Shown here: one piece after another, positions 36,581 through 49,805 of the stretch | Layout of the letters: each line of letters begins with the position of its first letter | Numbering within the stretch: position 1 is the stretch's first letter | Source of the DNA: Rubrivivax benzoatilyticus JA2 = ATCC BAA-35 | GTDB lineage: Bacteria > Pseudomonadota > Gammaproteobacteria > Burkholderiales > Burkholderiaceae_C | DNA length: 61,358 bases | Assembly (NCBI RefSeq): GCF_000190375.1 | Contig: NZ_AEWG01000047.1 | Span: 1 to 61,358, forward strand | Direction of reading: 5' to 3' | Notes under the pieces: generated by a model | Seen by the model: the letters and a program-made list of their open reading frames with translations, nothing else | Databases searched by the model: none | Told to the model about the DNA's origin: nothing | Program-made: the position numbers and the translations under genes

Positions 36581-36747
36581 CAAGCTTCCCGCCACGGATC
36601 CGGCTTCGCCGGTCCGTCGGCGGACGGCCTTGCAGGCCGCGCCGGGGCAGTGCCCCGGCCGCTCGGCGGGCGCAGCCGGTCCACTGGACCGTCCGCGTCC
36701 AGCCGAGCCCCCTCGGGGGTAGCGAGCGAACGCGAGCTTGGGGGCTC
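36581..36747. repeat. Long palindromic mosaic repeat, copy B
   Basis: About 167 nt co-linear with copy A at 23302-23470. It contains GGATCCGGCTTCGCCGGTCC, CGGCCTTGCAGGCCG, GCCGGGGCAGTGCCCCGGC, CGGTCCACTGGACCG and the terminal GAGCCCCC...GGGGGCTC pair. Compared with copy A, the third palindrome carries a compensatory swap (GGGCC/GGCCC versus GGGGC/GCCCC). It fills most of the 258-nt gap between the proC start and the recG stop. Confidence 0.85.
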
Positions 36748-36754
36748 CAGCTCT

Positions 36755-41048
<4,294 letters not shown>

Positions 41049-41090
41049 CGCAAGCCGCCCGCCGCGCAACGGGTCAGGGGTCACGGGCCA

Positions 41091-41190
41091 GGGGTCAGGT
41101 CTCGCAAGACCTGACCCCGTCTTTTGGCGCCAGTGGCCCGGGGTCAGGTCTCGTAAGACCTGACCCCGTCTTCTCGCAAGACCTGACCCC
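41091..41190. repeat. REP-like palindrome cluster after tgt
   Basis: Two 28-nt palindromes lie at 41091-41118 (core TCTCGCAAGA) and 41140-41167 (core TCTCGTAAGA), plus a half-copy CGCAAGACCTGACCCC ending at 41190. Each is followed by a GTCTT(C/T)T tag. The two full copies differ by one base in the loop while the arms are identical. The cluster fills the gap between tgt and the outer-membrane-type gene, which converge here. Confidence 0.85.
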
Positions 41191-41231
41191 GTCTTCTGCG
41201 ACCTGCCCCGTCTTGCGGCGCCAGGCCGGCG

Positions 41232-42656
41232 TCAGGGCCGGCCGAGCGCCACGCCCCAGCTCAGCTCGACCAGCGGCGCCGACAACTCGCCGCGCAGCGA
41301 GCGGATGTAACCGGCGCCCAGCTGCAGCCGGCCGTGGCGGCCGACGTCGGTGCCGACCCAGACCTTGGGCTGCACGATGGCGCCGCCCTGGCTCTCGACA
41401 CCGCCGCCGCCGGCCGCACCGGCCAGCGCCTCGGCGCCGACGCGCCAGCCGCCGCCCATCGGCCAGCGTGCGCCCAGCCCGACCAGGCCGACCGAGTAGG
41501 CGCCGGCCCCGCCGGTCACCGCGCCGTAGGCCTGGCCGGTGACGTACCAGCGTTCGTTGATCGCGCGGCTGATCTTCAGGCCGACGGTCTCGAGCCGGCG
41601 GCGGCTGCCGTCGCGGCGCTGCGCGTCGTAGCTCTGCGCCGCGAGCGCGAACTCGGTCTCGACCGCCGGCGCGCCGGCGTCGGGCGCGCCGAAGCTGCGG
41701 CCCAGCGACAGCATCGCGTAGTGGCTGTCGAGGTCGCCGCCGCTGAAGGCGTGCACACGCCCGCCTTCGAGTTCCAGGCTCCAGGGCCCGGCGATCTGCC
41801 AGCGCGCCAGCAACGCGGCCTTGCCGATGATGCCGCCGCCCGTCGGCACGGCGCCGCCGCCGCCCAGGCCCAGCATCGCGCGGCCGCCGACGCGCAGGCC
41901 GGACAGCGGCGTCGGCCACAGCGCGGCCAGGCCGGCGCCGAACTCGGCATAACCGTCGCCGTCGCCCTGCACCGCGGCGCCGGCTTCGGCGCTCGCGATC
42001 CAGACCGGCCCGAGATCGTGTTCGGCGCGCAGGCTGATGACGCCCAGCGAGTCGGCGCCCGGCGCCTGCTCGGCATAAGAGCCGCCGCCGAGCACGAGGC
42101 GGTCGACACGCAGCCAGGAGGCGTCGCTGCCGCGCCAGGCGACGCCCGGCGTGCCGTGTTCGAAACGGTCGTCCACGCTCAGCACCAGCCCCAGTTGCGA
42201 GCTGCGGATGTCGCCGTTCGGGAAGCGCAGCTGCGAGGCCGAGACACCCAGCGCCCAGCCGTCGAAGCCGTAGAGCAGGTCGGCATGCGGGCGCAGCATC
42301 AGGCCGCCGCCCACCGGCGCGCTGGCGCCGCCGCCACCGCCGACGTACAGCCCGCCGACGGCCTGCCAGCGCGCGCCGAAGCGCCAGAGCTTCTGCGCCT
42401 CGGCACCCCAGGTGAACAGGCCGCCGCGCTGGCCGGTGGCGGCGCCGTACAGCGCCGGGCCGGCGCGCCAGCCGGGCGCGAACTCGACGAGGTAGGCGAT
42501 CTGTGCCAGCCCCATGTGTTCGCCGCCGGGCAGCTCGGTGCGTTCGAAACCGGCGATCAGCGCCGCGGGCGTCGTCTGCGCGGTCTGCGCATTCGCCATC
42601 GACGCCGCGAGCGCCAGCGCGCCGGCGACGAGGTGCGTCCTCCCGGTGCTCGTCAT
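41232..42656 (-). CDS. Predicted outer-membrane beta-barrel protein of unknown function
   Basis: A 474-residue secreted protein. The signal peptide ends near residue 23 (AASMANA). The body is rich in Gly, Trp, Tyr and alternating hydrophobic strands such as RFGARWQAVGGLYVGGGGG, GVISLRAEHDLGPVWIASAE and WYVTGQAYGAVTGG. The pattern implies an outer-membrane barrel, although the C-terminus (ELSWGVALGRP) lacks the classical terminal Phe. No family is recognised. It starts 7 nt after the rlmJ stop, so the two are probably co-transcribed. Confidence 0.75.
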   Translation of the reverse strand: MTSTGRTHLVAGALALAASMANAQTAQTTPAALIAGFERTELPGGEHMGLAQIAYLVEFAPGWRAGPALYGAATGQRGGLFTWGAEAQKLWRFGARWQAVGGLYVGGGGGASAPVGGGLMLRPHADLLYGFDGWALGVSASQLRFPNGDIRSSQLGLVLSVDDRFEHGTPGVAWRGSDASWLRVDRLVLGGGSYAEQAPGADSLGVISLRAEHDLGPVWIASAEAGAAVQGDGDGYAEFGAGLAALWPTPLSGLRVGGRAMLGLGGGGAVPTGGGIIGKAALLARWQIAGPWSLELEGGRVHAFSGGDLDSHYAMLSLGRSFGAPDAGAPAVETEFALAAQSYDAQRRDGSRRRLETVGLKISRAINERWYVTGQAYGAVTGGAGAYSVGLVGLGARWPMGGGWRVGAEALAGAAGGGGVESQGGAIVQPKVWVGTDVGRHGRLQLGAGYIRSLRGELSAPLVELSWGVALGRP

Positions 42657-42663
42657 GTCGGCC

Positions 42664-43518
42664 TCAGGCGTGGGTCGACTTCTCGAGCGCGTGCTGGCCC
42701 TGGCCCTCGCCCAGCGTGCGCGCCAGCAGCGGCAGGCACGGCGCCAGCGCCTCGTGCAGCGTGTGCGGCGGGTTGGCGACGAAGACGCTGGAGCCCAGCA
42801 TGCCGAAACCGCGCGCGTCGGCGCTGGCCACCGTCAGCCGGGCGTTCAGCCAGCCTTTCTTGGCGTGCTTGTCGGCCGTGGCCTTCAGCCGCTGCGGCAG
42901 CTGGCGCGACTCCAGCAGCTGCAGCTGCGGCAGCCAGATGATCACGACGGCGTCGGCAAAACGTTCCAGCGCCTCGCGCAAGGCGGCCAGCGTGCGCGTG
43001 TAGTCGGTCTTGATCTCGTACGGCGGGTCGATCAGCACGACGCCGCGGCGGGTGGTCGGCGGCAGCTGCGACTTCAGCGACTCGAAGCCGTCCTTCATCG
43101 CCACCTGCACGTTCGGCGCGTCGGCCATGAACGAGGCCAGGATGCGGTGGTCGGTCGGGTGCAGCTCGAACAGGCGCAGCTGGTCCTGCGGGCGCAGCAG
43201 CTGCAGGGCGATGGCCGGCGAGCCCGGGTACTGCTTCAGGGCGCCGTCGCCGTTGAAGGCGCGCACCTGGGCGACGTAGTCGGCCAGTGCCGGCGGCAGG
43301 TCGGCGGCGTCGTAGAGGCGTTCGATGCCGGCGGCGTATTCGGCCTTCTGGCGCGCGTAGCGGCTCTCGAGCGAATAACCGCCGGCGCCGGCGTGCGTGT
43401 CGACGACGCGGAAGCCCTTCTCCTTCTGCGCCATGTGGCGCAGCACGGAGACGAGCACGAGGTGCTTGAGCACGTCGGCATGGTTGCCGGCGTGGAACGC
43501 GTGTCGGTAGGCGAGCAT
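42664..43518 (-). CDS. rlmJ: 23S rRNA (adenine2030-N6)-methyltransferase RlmJ
   Basis: A 284-residue SAM methyltransferase. The N-terminus MLAYRHAFHAGNHADVLKH matches the family start. The SAM site is VVDTHAGAGGYSL, and the catalytic motif IV is a DPPY in VLIDPPYEIKTDY. It methylates A2030 of 23S rRNA. ATG 43518 is chosen by homology to the E. coli start; another ATG lies 18 nt upstream (43536), and neither has a good SD. It is divergent from the Old Yellow Enzyme gene. Confidence 0.94.
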   Translation of the reverse strand: MLAYRHAFHAGNHADVLKHLVLVSVLRHMAQKEKGFRVVDTHAGAGGYSLESRYARQKAEYAAGIERLYDAADLPPALADYVAQVRAFNGDGALKQYPGSPAIALQLLRPQDQLRLFELHPTDHRILASFMADAPNVQVAMKDGFESLKSQLPPTTRRGVVLIDPPYEIKTDYTRTLAALREALERFADAVVIIWLPQLQLLESRQLPQRLKATADKHAKKGWLNARLTVASADARGFGMLGSSVFVANPPHTLHEALAPCLPLLARTLGEGQGQHALEKSTHA

Positions 43519-43578
43519 GGGGCCGGACTGTGCCATGGCCGGCCTGCAAGGAATGCTGCGCCGCAGTAATCTCGGTGG

Positions 43579-44673
43579 ATGAGCACTCTCTTCGACCCCA
43601 TCCGCTACGGCGACATCGACGCCGGCTCGCGCATCGTCATGGCCCCGCTGACCCGCAACCGCGCCAGCGCCGGCCAGGTTCCGAACGACCTGATGGTCGA
43701 GTACTACCGCCAGCGTGCCAACCCGGCCACCGGCGCCGGCCTGATCGTCACCGAGGCGGCGCAGATCTGCCCCGAAGGCCAGGGTTACCTGGACACGCCC
43801 GGGATCTACTCGCCCGAGCAGGTTGCCGGCTGGCGCCGCATCGCCGAGGCGATCCACGCCGAAGGCGGCCGCGCCGTGATCCAGCTCTGGCACGTCGGCC
43901 GCATCTCGCACGTCTCGCTGCAGCCCGGCGGTGTGGCGCCGGTGTCGTCCACCGCGCGCGTGGCCAAGTCCAAGACCTTCACCGCCGACGGCTTCGTCGA
44001 CTGCTCGGCGCCGCGTGCGCTGCGCACCGACGAGATCCCGGGCGTCGTCGCCGCCTACGTGCATGCCGCGCGCTGCGCCATCGAGGCCGGCTTCGACGGT
44101 GTCGAGGTGCACGCCGCCAACGGCTACCTGATCGAGCAGTTCCTGCGCGACAGCATCAACGACCGCACCGACGCCTATGGCGGCTCGGCGGAGAACCGCG
44201 TGCGCCTGTTCGCCGAGGTGCTGACGGCGGTGGCCGGCGCGATCGGCGGCGGCCGCACCGGCGTGCGCATCTCGCCGGTGACGCCGGTCAACGACGCGGC
44301 GCAGGACAGCGATGCGCAGTCGCTGTACGCGCTGGCGCTGGACAAGGTCGCCCCCCTGGGCCTGGCCTTCGTGCACGTCGTCGAAGGCCAGACCGGCGGC
44401 GCGCGCGACGTCGCGCCCTTCGACTACGCCGCGCTGCGCCGCCACTTCAGCGGCCCGTGGATCGTCAACAACGGCTACGACCGGGAGATGGCGCTGCAAG
44501 CCGTGGCCTCGGGCGCGGCCGACGCGGTGGCCTTCGGCCGCCCGTTCATCGCCAACCCCGACCTCGGCCTGCGCCTGCAGCGCGGCGCGGCGCTGAACGC
44601 GCTGAACGTGCCCAAGCTCTACGGCGGCGGCGCCGAGGGCTACACCGACTACCCGACGCTGGACGCCGCCTGA
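43579..44673 (+). CDS. Old Yellow Enzyme family alkene reductase (NemA-like)
   Basis: A 364-residue FMN-dependent TIM-barrel ene-reductase. Markers are IVMAPLTRNRA, AVIQLWHVGRISH, the substrate-binding GFDGVEVHAANGYLIEQFL, NDRTDAYGGSAENR and the phosphate-binding VAFGRPFIANPDL. It reduces activated alkenes and nitro-compounds with NADPH and is commonly part of the electrophile response. An AGTAAT -10-like hexamer ends 8 nt before the ATG. No TetR/NemR repressor is adjacent. A strong hairpin follows. Confidence 0.94.
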   Translation: MSTLFDPIRYGDIDAGSRIVMAPLTRNRASAGQVPNDLMVEYYRQRANPATGAGLIVTEAAQICPEGQGYLDTPGIYSPEQVAGWRRIAEAIHAEGGRAVIQLWHVGRISHVSLQPGGVAPVSSTARVAKSKTFTADGFVDCSAPRALRTDEIPGVVAAYVHAARCAIEAGFDGVEVHAANGYLIEQFLRDSINDRTDAYGGSAENRVRLFAEVLTAVAGAIGGGRTGVRISPVTPVNDAAQDSDAQSLYALALDKVAPLGLAFVHVVEGQTGGARDVAPFDYAALRRHFSGPWIVNNGYDREMALQAVASGAADAVAFGRPFIANPDLGLRLQRGAALNALNVPKLYGGGAEGYTDYPTLDAA

Positions 44674-44684
44674 TCGCGGCCCCG

Positions 44685-44710
44685 CGACGCGGCGCTCCGG
44701 CGCCGCGTCG
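44685..44710. terminator. Bidirectional hairpin between the ene-reductase and MOSC genes
   Basis: CGACGCGGCGC-TCCG-GCGCCGCGTCG is a perfect 11-bp stem with a 4-nt loop, 12 nt after the ene-reductase stop and between convergent genes. Confidence 0.7.
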
Positions 44711-44734
44711 TGGTTCCCGCCGGGGACGGCGGGT

Positions 44735-45301
44735 TCAGGCCCGCACCCGGGCGCGGAAGAGTTCGCGGATGCTCACTTCGCGCGGCCCCGGCACCAGCTC
44801 GAAGTTTTGCCCGGCGGCGATCGTGCCCGGCTCGATGACCGCCAGGTAGCTGCCGCAGAAGCCCGACTGCGCCATCAGCTTGGACGCCTGCGGGAAACCC
44901 ATCACCGCGTTGAACTTGAAGCAGGGGAACCGCGGCTCGCTGACGGCCAGCACGCAGCCCGGGAAGACGAGGCGGTCGCCGACGTGCAGGCCGTCCTCGA
45001 GCACGCCTTCGAGCGTCAGGTTCTCGCCGAGTGCGCCCGGCGGCAGCGTGTCGTCCCAGCCCGAGACCCGGGCCTGGGCGCGCACCGTGCGCCAGAAGGC
45101 GTAGTGCTCGCTGGGGTACGCGTAGAGCGCCTTGCTCAGGCCGCCGTGCACCGAGAGGTCGGCCTGTTCGTCGCCGGCCAGCCCCAGCGGCTGGACCGCC
45201 ACCTCGCCGTCGACCGGGCGCTTGTCGATGGCCGTCAGCACCTTGCGCTGGCCGATCAGGCGTTCATGCGCTGCCGCGACGTTGACGCTGAGCAGCTTCA
45301 T
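44735..45301 (-). CDS. MOSC domain-containing protein
   Basis: A 188-residue MOSC (molybdenum cofactor sulfurase C-terminal) domain protein. Family stretches are KRPVDGEVAVQPLGLAGDEQ, SVHGGLSKALYAYPSEHYAF, GALGENLTLEGVLEDGLHVGD and PRFPCFKFNAVMG with the conserved Cys. It is akin to YiiM/YuaD, which bind Mo cofactor and reduce N-hydroxylated bases. It is transcribed alone and divergent from pckG; the 217-nt gap between them holds no further gene. Confidence 0.92.
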   Translation of the reverse strand: MKLLSVNVAAAHERLIGQRKVLTAIDKRPVDGEVAVQPLGLAGDEQADLSVHGGLSKALYAYPSEHYAFWRTVRAQARVSGWDDTLPPGALGENLTLEGVLEDGLHVGDRLVFPGCVLAVSEPRFPCFKFNAVMGFPQASKLMAQSGFCGSYLAVIEPGTIAAGQNFELVPGPREVSIRELFRARVRA

Positions 45302-45518
45302 CGGAAATACACCGCTGCCGCCACCGCGGGCGGCATTGAACTATTCGGAATTTGCATGGGGCTGTCCGTCGAGCAAGGTACGACGCGATTACATTGCTTG
45401 CGCGAATTCTCATCTGCCCGGGAGGGCCCGGGATGGGCGGCATCCGGTGAACTTCTCCGCGAGGGGGAGCTGACCAGATTCCGCCTTTTTTGACTGTCCG
45501 AACAGAACTGGAGTGTCC

Positions 45519-47387
45519 ATGAACCGTCCCGCGTTGGAAGGCCTGCAGCTGAACGTGCCCGAGTACGTCAAGCATGCCCGCCTGGTGGCCTGGGTGGCCG
45601 AGATCGCCGCGCTGACCGAAGCCGCCGACGTGCACTGGTGCGACGGCTCCGAAGCCGAGTACGACGCGCTGTGCGCACGCCTGGTCGACGCCGGCACGAT
45701 GCAGCGCCTGAACCCGGCCAAGCGCCCGAACAGCTACCTCGCCAAGAGCGACCCGAGCGACGTCGCGCGCGTCGAGGACCGCACCTTCATCTGCAGCGAG
45801 AAGAAGGAAGACGCCGGCCCGACGAACAACTGGATGGCCCCGGCCGAGATGCGCGTGCTGCTGCAGACCGGCGAGAAGGCGCTGTTCAAGGGCGCGATGA
45901 AGGGCCGCACGCTCTACGTCATCCCGTTCTCGATGGGCCCGCTGGGCTCGCACATCGCCCACATCGGCGTCGAGCTGAGCGACAGCGCCTACGTCGCGAC
46001 CAACATGCGCCTGATGACGCGCATGGGCAAGGCCGTCTACGACGTGCTGGGGGCCGACGGCGAGTTCGTGCCCTGCGTGCACACCGTCGGCGCGCCGCTG
46101 GAGCCGGGCCAGAAGGACGTCGCCTGGCCCTGCAACAAGACCAAGTACATCGTGCACTACCCCGAGACGCACGAGATCTGGAGCTACGGCTCGGGCTACG
46201 GCGGCAACGCGCTGCTGGGCAAGAAGTGCTTCGCGCTGCGCATCGCCTCGACGATGGGCCGCGAACAAGGCTGGCTGGCCGAGCACATGACGGTGCTGGG
46301 CGTCACCAGCCCCGAGGGCCGCAAGTACCACATCGCCGCCGCCTTCCCGAGCGCCTGCGGCAAGACCAACTTCGCGATGCTCGTGCCGCCGGCCGGCTAC
46401 GACGGCTGGAAGGTCACGACCATCGGTGACGACATCGCCTGGATCAAGCCGGGCGCCGATGGCCGCCTCTACGCGATCAACCCCGAGGCCGGCTACTTCG
46501 GCGTCGCCCCGGGCACGAACTACAAGACGAATCCGAACTGCATGGATTCGATCAAGGGCGACACCATCTTCACCAACGTCGCGCTGACCGACGACGGCGA
46601 CGTCTGGTGGGAAGGCATGACCGACGAGCCGCCGGCGCACCTGATCGACTGGCAGGGCAAGGACTGGACGCCGGCCATCGCCAAGGAAACCGGCGCCAAG
46701 GCCGCGCACCCGAACGCGCGCTTCACGGTGTCGTCGATCCACAACCCGGTGCTCGACCCCGACTACGACAACGCCGCCGGCGTGCCGATCGACGCCTTCG
46801 TCTTCGGCGGCCGCCGCTCGACGACGGTGCCGCTGGTGACCGAGGCGCGCAACTGGACCGAAGGCGTCTACATGGCCGCCACGATGGGTTCGGAGACGAC
46901 CGCCGCCGCCGCCGGTGCGCAAGGCGTCGTGCGCCGCGACCCGTTCGCGATGCTGCCGTTCTGCGGCTACAACATGGCCGAGTACTTCCAGCACTGGCTG
47001 GACACCGGCGCCAAGCTGCAGGCCCAGGGCGCCAAGCTGCCGCGCATCTACTGCGTCAACTGGTTCCGCAAGGGCGCCGACGGCAAGTTCGTCTGGCCGG
47101 GCTACGGCGACAACATGCGCGTGCTGGAGTGGATGCTCAAGCGTGCCGACGGCACGGCCGGCGACGGCGTCGAGAACGTCTTCGGCGTCAGCCCGCGCTA
47201 CGAGGACCTGCGCTGGGACGGCCTGGCCTTCACGAAGGAGCAGTTCGCCAGCGTCATCGGCATCGACCCCGAAGCCTGGAAGCAGGAGCTCAAGCTGCAC
47301 GCCGAGCTGTTCAACCAGCTCGCCGCCGGCCTGCCGGCCGAGCTGCCGGCGACGATGGCGCGCCTCGAGGAGCGCCTCTCGGCCTGA
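45519..47387 (+). CDS. pckG: Phosphoenolpyruvate carboxykinase (GTP)
   Basis: A 622-residue GTP-dependent PEPCK that forms PEP from oxaloacetate for gluconeogenesis. The P-loop kinase-1a motif with the reactive cysteine is [15 protein letters not shown] (SACGKT at 278-283). [20 protein letters not shown] is the kinase-2 region, and GFGGRRS-like [14 protein letters not shown] follows. ATG 45519 is 5 nt from GGAG; an upstream in-frame GTG (45513) overlaps that SD. It ends in a strong intrinsic terminator and is a single-gene transcript. The PEP it makes also feeds DAHP synthase. Confidence 0.97.
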   Translation: MNRPALEGLQLNVPEYVKHARLVAWVAEIAALTEAADVHWCDGSEAEYDALCARLVDAGTMQRLNPAKRPNSYLAKSDPSDVARVEDRTFICSEKKEDAGPTNNWMAPAEMRVLLQTGEKALFKGAMKGRTLYVIPFSMGPLGSHIAHIGVELSDSAYVATNMRLMTRMGKAVYDVLGADGEFVPCVHTVGAPLEPGQKDVAWPCNKTKYIVHYPETHEIWSYGSGYGGNALLGKKCFALRIASTMGREQGWLAEHMTVLGVTSPEGRKYHIAAAFPSACGKTNFAMLVPPAGYDGWKVTTIGDDIAWIKPGADGRLYAINPEAGYFGVAPGTNYKTNPNCMDSIKGDTIFTNVALTDDGDVWWEGMTDEPPAHLIDWQGKDWTPAIAKETGAKAAHPNARFTVSSIHNPVLDPDYDNAAGVPIDAFVFGGRRSTTVPLVTEARNWTEGVYMAATMGSETTAAAAGAQGVVRRDPFAMLPFCGYNMAEYFQHWLDTGAKLQAQGAKLPRIYCVNWFRKGADGKFVWPGYGDNMRVLEWMLKRADGTAGDGVENVFGVSPRYEDLRWDGLAFTKEQFASVIGIDPEAWKQELKLHAELFNQLAAGLPAELPATMARLEERLSA

Positions 47388-47431
47388 TCCCCCTGCCGCG
47401 GCCGTGCCCGTCACGGCCCGTGCGAGACTGC

Positions 47432-47463
47432 AACGCCCGGCTTCGGCCGGGCGTTTTGTTTTG
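47432..47463 (+). terminator. pckG intrinsic terminator
   Basis: AACGCCCGGC-TTCG-GCCGGGCGTT is a 10-bp stem with a UUCG tetraloop, continuing TTGTTTTG as a T-rich tail. It lies 45 nt after the pckG stop. Confidence 0.92.
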
Positions 47464-47477
47464 CTGCACGCGCCACG

Positions 47478-48254
47478 ATGAAGATCCAGCTGCTGTCGGA
47501 CCTGCACCTCGAAAGCGAACACTTCGACCCCGAGCCCGCGCCCGGCGCCGAGCTGCTGGTGCTGGCCGGCGACGTCGACGCCACCTGGACGGCCTACGAA
47601 CGTTTCGCCGGCTGGCCGGTGCCGGTGCTCGTCGTCGCCGGCAACCACGAGTTCGACGGCCGCGAGCTCGACGAGGCCTGGCCGGCGCTGGCCGAGACCT
47701 GTGCGCGCCACGGGCTGAAGCTGCTGGAGCGCGAGACCGTCGTCGTCGGGGCCGCCGACGGACGCCGCATCCGCTTCGCCGGCACGGTGCGCTGGAACGA
47801 CTTCGACCTCTTCGGCGCCGCCGAGCGTGAGCGCGCCCAGCGCGCCGCGGCCTATTTCATGCGCCTGATGGAAGCGCGCCGCGGCGGCCGGCCGTTCGAC
47901 GTCGAGGCGGTGCGCGCCGAGGCGCTGGCCTGCCGCGCCTGGCTCGAGGCCACGCTGGCCGAGCCGCCGCGCGGCCGCTGGGACGCCACCGTCGTCGTCA
48001 CCCACTTCGGCCCCAGCCTGAGGAGCGCCGACCCGCGCTACGGCCGCCAGCCCGGCACGGCCAGCTTCTGCAACGCCGACGACGACCTGATCCCGCGCGC
48101 CGATCTCTGGCTGCACGGCCACCTGCACTGCCGCCACGACTACCGCGTCGAGCGCGCCGGGGCCCGTCCGACGCGTGTCGTCTGCCAGGCGCGCGGGCTG
48201 CAGAAGAAGGCCGAGCACGAGGGGCTCGACCCCTTCAAGCCGATCGAGGTCTGA
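47478..48254 (+). CDS. Calcineurin-like metallophosphoesterase
   Basis: A 258-residue metallophosphoesterase with all five signature blocks: SDLHLE (residue 7), GDVD (about 33), GNHE (about 55), VTHFGPS (about 174) and GHLHCRHDYR (about 214). Together these bind a dinuclear metal centre. The substrate is unknown; short members of this kind hydrolyse phosphodiesters or nucleotides. It starts just after the pckG terminator and precedes the universal stress gene by 89 nt. Confidence 0.92.
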   Translation: MKIQLLSDLHLESEHFDPEPAPGAELLVLAGDVDATWTAYERFAGWPVPVLVVAGNHEFDGRELDEAWPALAETCARHGLKLLERETVVVGAADGRRIRFAGTVRWNDFDLFGAAERERAQRAAAYFMRLMEARRGGRPFDVEAVRAEALACRAWLEATLAEPPRGRWDATVVVTHFGPSLRSADPRYGRQPGTASFCNADDDLIPRADLWLHGHLHCRHDYRVERAGARPTRVVCQARGLQKKAEHEGLDPFKPIEV

Positions 48255-48343
48255 TCGAGTTCCGAGTGCCGCGCTGGGGGGAATCGCGCCGCGGCGGCGG
48301 TGCGGTGCCACACTCGATGCACCAGAACTAGGAGACCCCGCGC

Positions 48344-48766
48344 ATGAAGATCCTCGCCGCAGTCGACGGCAGCCAGTTCACCAAGCGCATGCTGGCCTAT
48401 CTCGCCGCCCACGACGACTGGTTCGGTGGCCAGCACCAGTACACGATCGTCAACGCCGTCGGCGCCGTGCCCCCGCGTGCCGCCGCGGTGCTCGACAAGG
48501 CGGTGCTGAAGTCGCACTACGAGGACGAGGCCGAGAAGGTCTTCAAGCCGATCCGCGCCTTCTTCGCCAAGCAGGGCATCAAGGCCGACTTCGTCTACAA
48601 GGTCGGCCCGGCGGCCGACGTCGTCGTCGCGCTGGCGGAGAAGGGCGACTACGACCTCGTCGTGCTCGGCTCGCACGGTCACGGCAGCCTGGCCAACCTC
48701 GTGCTCGGCTCGGTGGCGACCAAGGTGCTGGCGCGCTGCAAGACGCCGGCGCTGCTGATCCGCTGA
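48344..48766 (+). CDS. Universal stress protein (UspA family)
   Basis: A 140-residue single-domain USP. The N-terminal ILAAVDGSQFTKRML and the C-terminal ATP-binding loop VVLGSHGHGSLANLVLGSVA (G-x2-G-x9-G(S/T)) place it in the ATP-binding class. It likely supports survival under general stress. AGGAG precedes the ATG. Its stop lies 1 nt from the stop of the convergent TetR gene. Confidence 0.94.
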   Translation: MKILAAVDGSQFTKRMLAYLAAHDDWFGGQHQYTIVNAVGAVPPRAAAVLDKAVLKSHYEDEAEKVFKPIRAFFAKQGIKADFVYKVGPAADVVVALAEKGDYDLVVLGSHGHGSLANLVLGSVATKVLARCKTPALLIR

Positions 48767-48767
48767 T

Positions 48768-49376
48768 TCAGCCGGCGGCGCGCGGGCGCAGCCCGTTCAT
48801 GCAGACCGCGAGCACCCACTCGACGATCTGCTCGTCGCTGTAGCGGCCGCCGGCCTTCAGATAGGCTGGCACCGGGTCGCAGGCGCGCGCGAAGATCGTG
48901 TACAGCGCCACCTCGGGCGGCAGCGCCGGGTCGATGTCGCCGTCGGCCTGGGCCTGCACGATCCACTCGCCCAGGCGGTCGCTGACTTCCATCAGCAGGT
49001 CCACGTAGGCCTTGTTGGCCAGCAGCTCGGCGCGCAGCGTCGAGTTCTGCGACGGCAGCGACGGCATCTCGCCGGCGATCTGCAGGTGCAGCGCCCAGCG
49101 TGTCACCGAGGCCAGCCGGTCGATGGCGCGTTCGGCATCCTGGCTCTCGACGATGCTGTGCGTCTGCTCGAGCAGGCGCACCATCGCCGCGGCGGCCAGG
49201 GCCTCCTTGGACGGGAAGTGCTTGTACAGGCTCGCCTTGGCGATGCCGACGTCGGCCGCCACCTCGTCGACCGTCATCAGGTCGAAGCCTTTTTCGGCCA
49301 GCAGCCGGTTGACCGAGGCGACGATCGCGTCTTCGCGAACCCTCAGCACCTGTTCGCGAAACGACAGTCTTGCCAT
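48768..49376 (-). CDS. TetR/AcrR family transcriptional regulator
   Basis: A 202-residue repressor. The N-terminal HTH reads TVDEVAADVGIAKASLYKHF preceded by ASVNRLLAEKGFDLM. The C-terminal ligand domain is all-helical. The target and ligand are unknown; there is no divergent transporter or enzyme. The only nearby gene on the same strand is a 70-residue ORF 46 nt upstream, with which it may be co-transcribed. Confidence 0.92.
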   Translation of the reverse strand: MARLSFREQVLRVREDAIVASVNRLLAEKGFDLMTVDEVAADVGIAKASLYKHFPSKEALAAAAMVRLLEQTHSIVESQDAERAIDRLASVTRWALHLQIAGEMPSLPSQNSTLRAELLANKAYVDLLMEVSDRLGEWIVQAQADGDIDPALPPEVALYTIFARACDPVPAYLKAGGRYSDEQIVEWVLAVCMNGLRPRAAG

Positions 49377-49422
49377 GCGGAAATTCTATCGGCGCCGTGC
49401 AGCCGGCGCGGACGGCCGGGTT

Positions 49423-49635
49423 TCAGGTGGCAGGACGAGGCGCCGGCGCCGCCGCCGGCATCGGCGCCGGCCTCGGAGCCGGCGAGGGCCGGGCCCTCGC
49501 CTCGGCCTCGGCCTGCAGCACGGCCTCGAGGCCGAAGCAGGTGCCGAGGTCGGCCGCGTCCTGTTCGTCGGGAGACGCCGCGGCCGCACGGCGCGTCAGG
49601 CGGTGCCACCAACCGGTCGTGCGCTGCGTGTTCAT
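49423..49635 (-). CDS. Small hypothetical protein with Ala/Pro-rich tail
   Basis: A 70-residue ORF with a strong GAGGAG SD 7 nt before the ATG. The N-terminal 45 residues look ordered (TTGWWHRLTRRAAAASPDEQ, DLGTCFGLEAVLQAE) and the last ~25 are Ala/Pro/Arg-rich and probably disordered. There is no signal peptide or membrane helix. No family is recognised. It lies upstream of the TetR gene on the same strand and divergent from the Hsp70-like gene across 170 nt. Confidence 0.6.
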   Translation of the reverse strand: MNTQRTTGWWHRLTRRAAAASPDEQDAADLGTCFGLEAVLQAEAEARARPSPAPRPAPMPAAAPAPRPAT

Positions 49636-49805
49636 GTCGGGTCTCCTCTTGTCGCTGTGTGTAACCAGCATCGGCCCTGCGCGCCCGGCGTGGAGCCCGG
49701 GTTGTCCCGTGTTCGTGACGCCGCGTGACGGAGTGCACGCACCGGCACGCGCCTCGTGCCGGCGTCACTACAATCCGCGCCCCTTCGGCGAACGGCATCC
49801 CCCCC

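Noticed and set aside
41091..41190. Possible CRISPR array after tgt
   Set aside because: Only two full repeats and one half-repeat, each a palindrome, with no cas genes. The same 28-mers occur elsewhere as isolated intergenic elements, which fits REP-like repeats.
45302..45518. Riboswitch or leader upstream of pckG
   Set aside because: Short GC palindromes such as CCCGGGAGGGCCCGGG are present, but no terminator with U-tract or leader ORF. I could not recognise any known aptamer.
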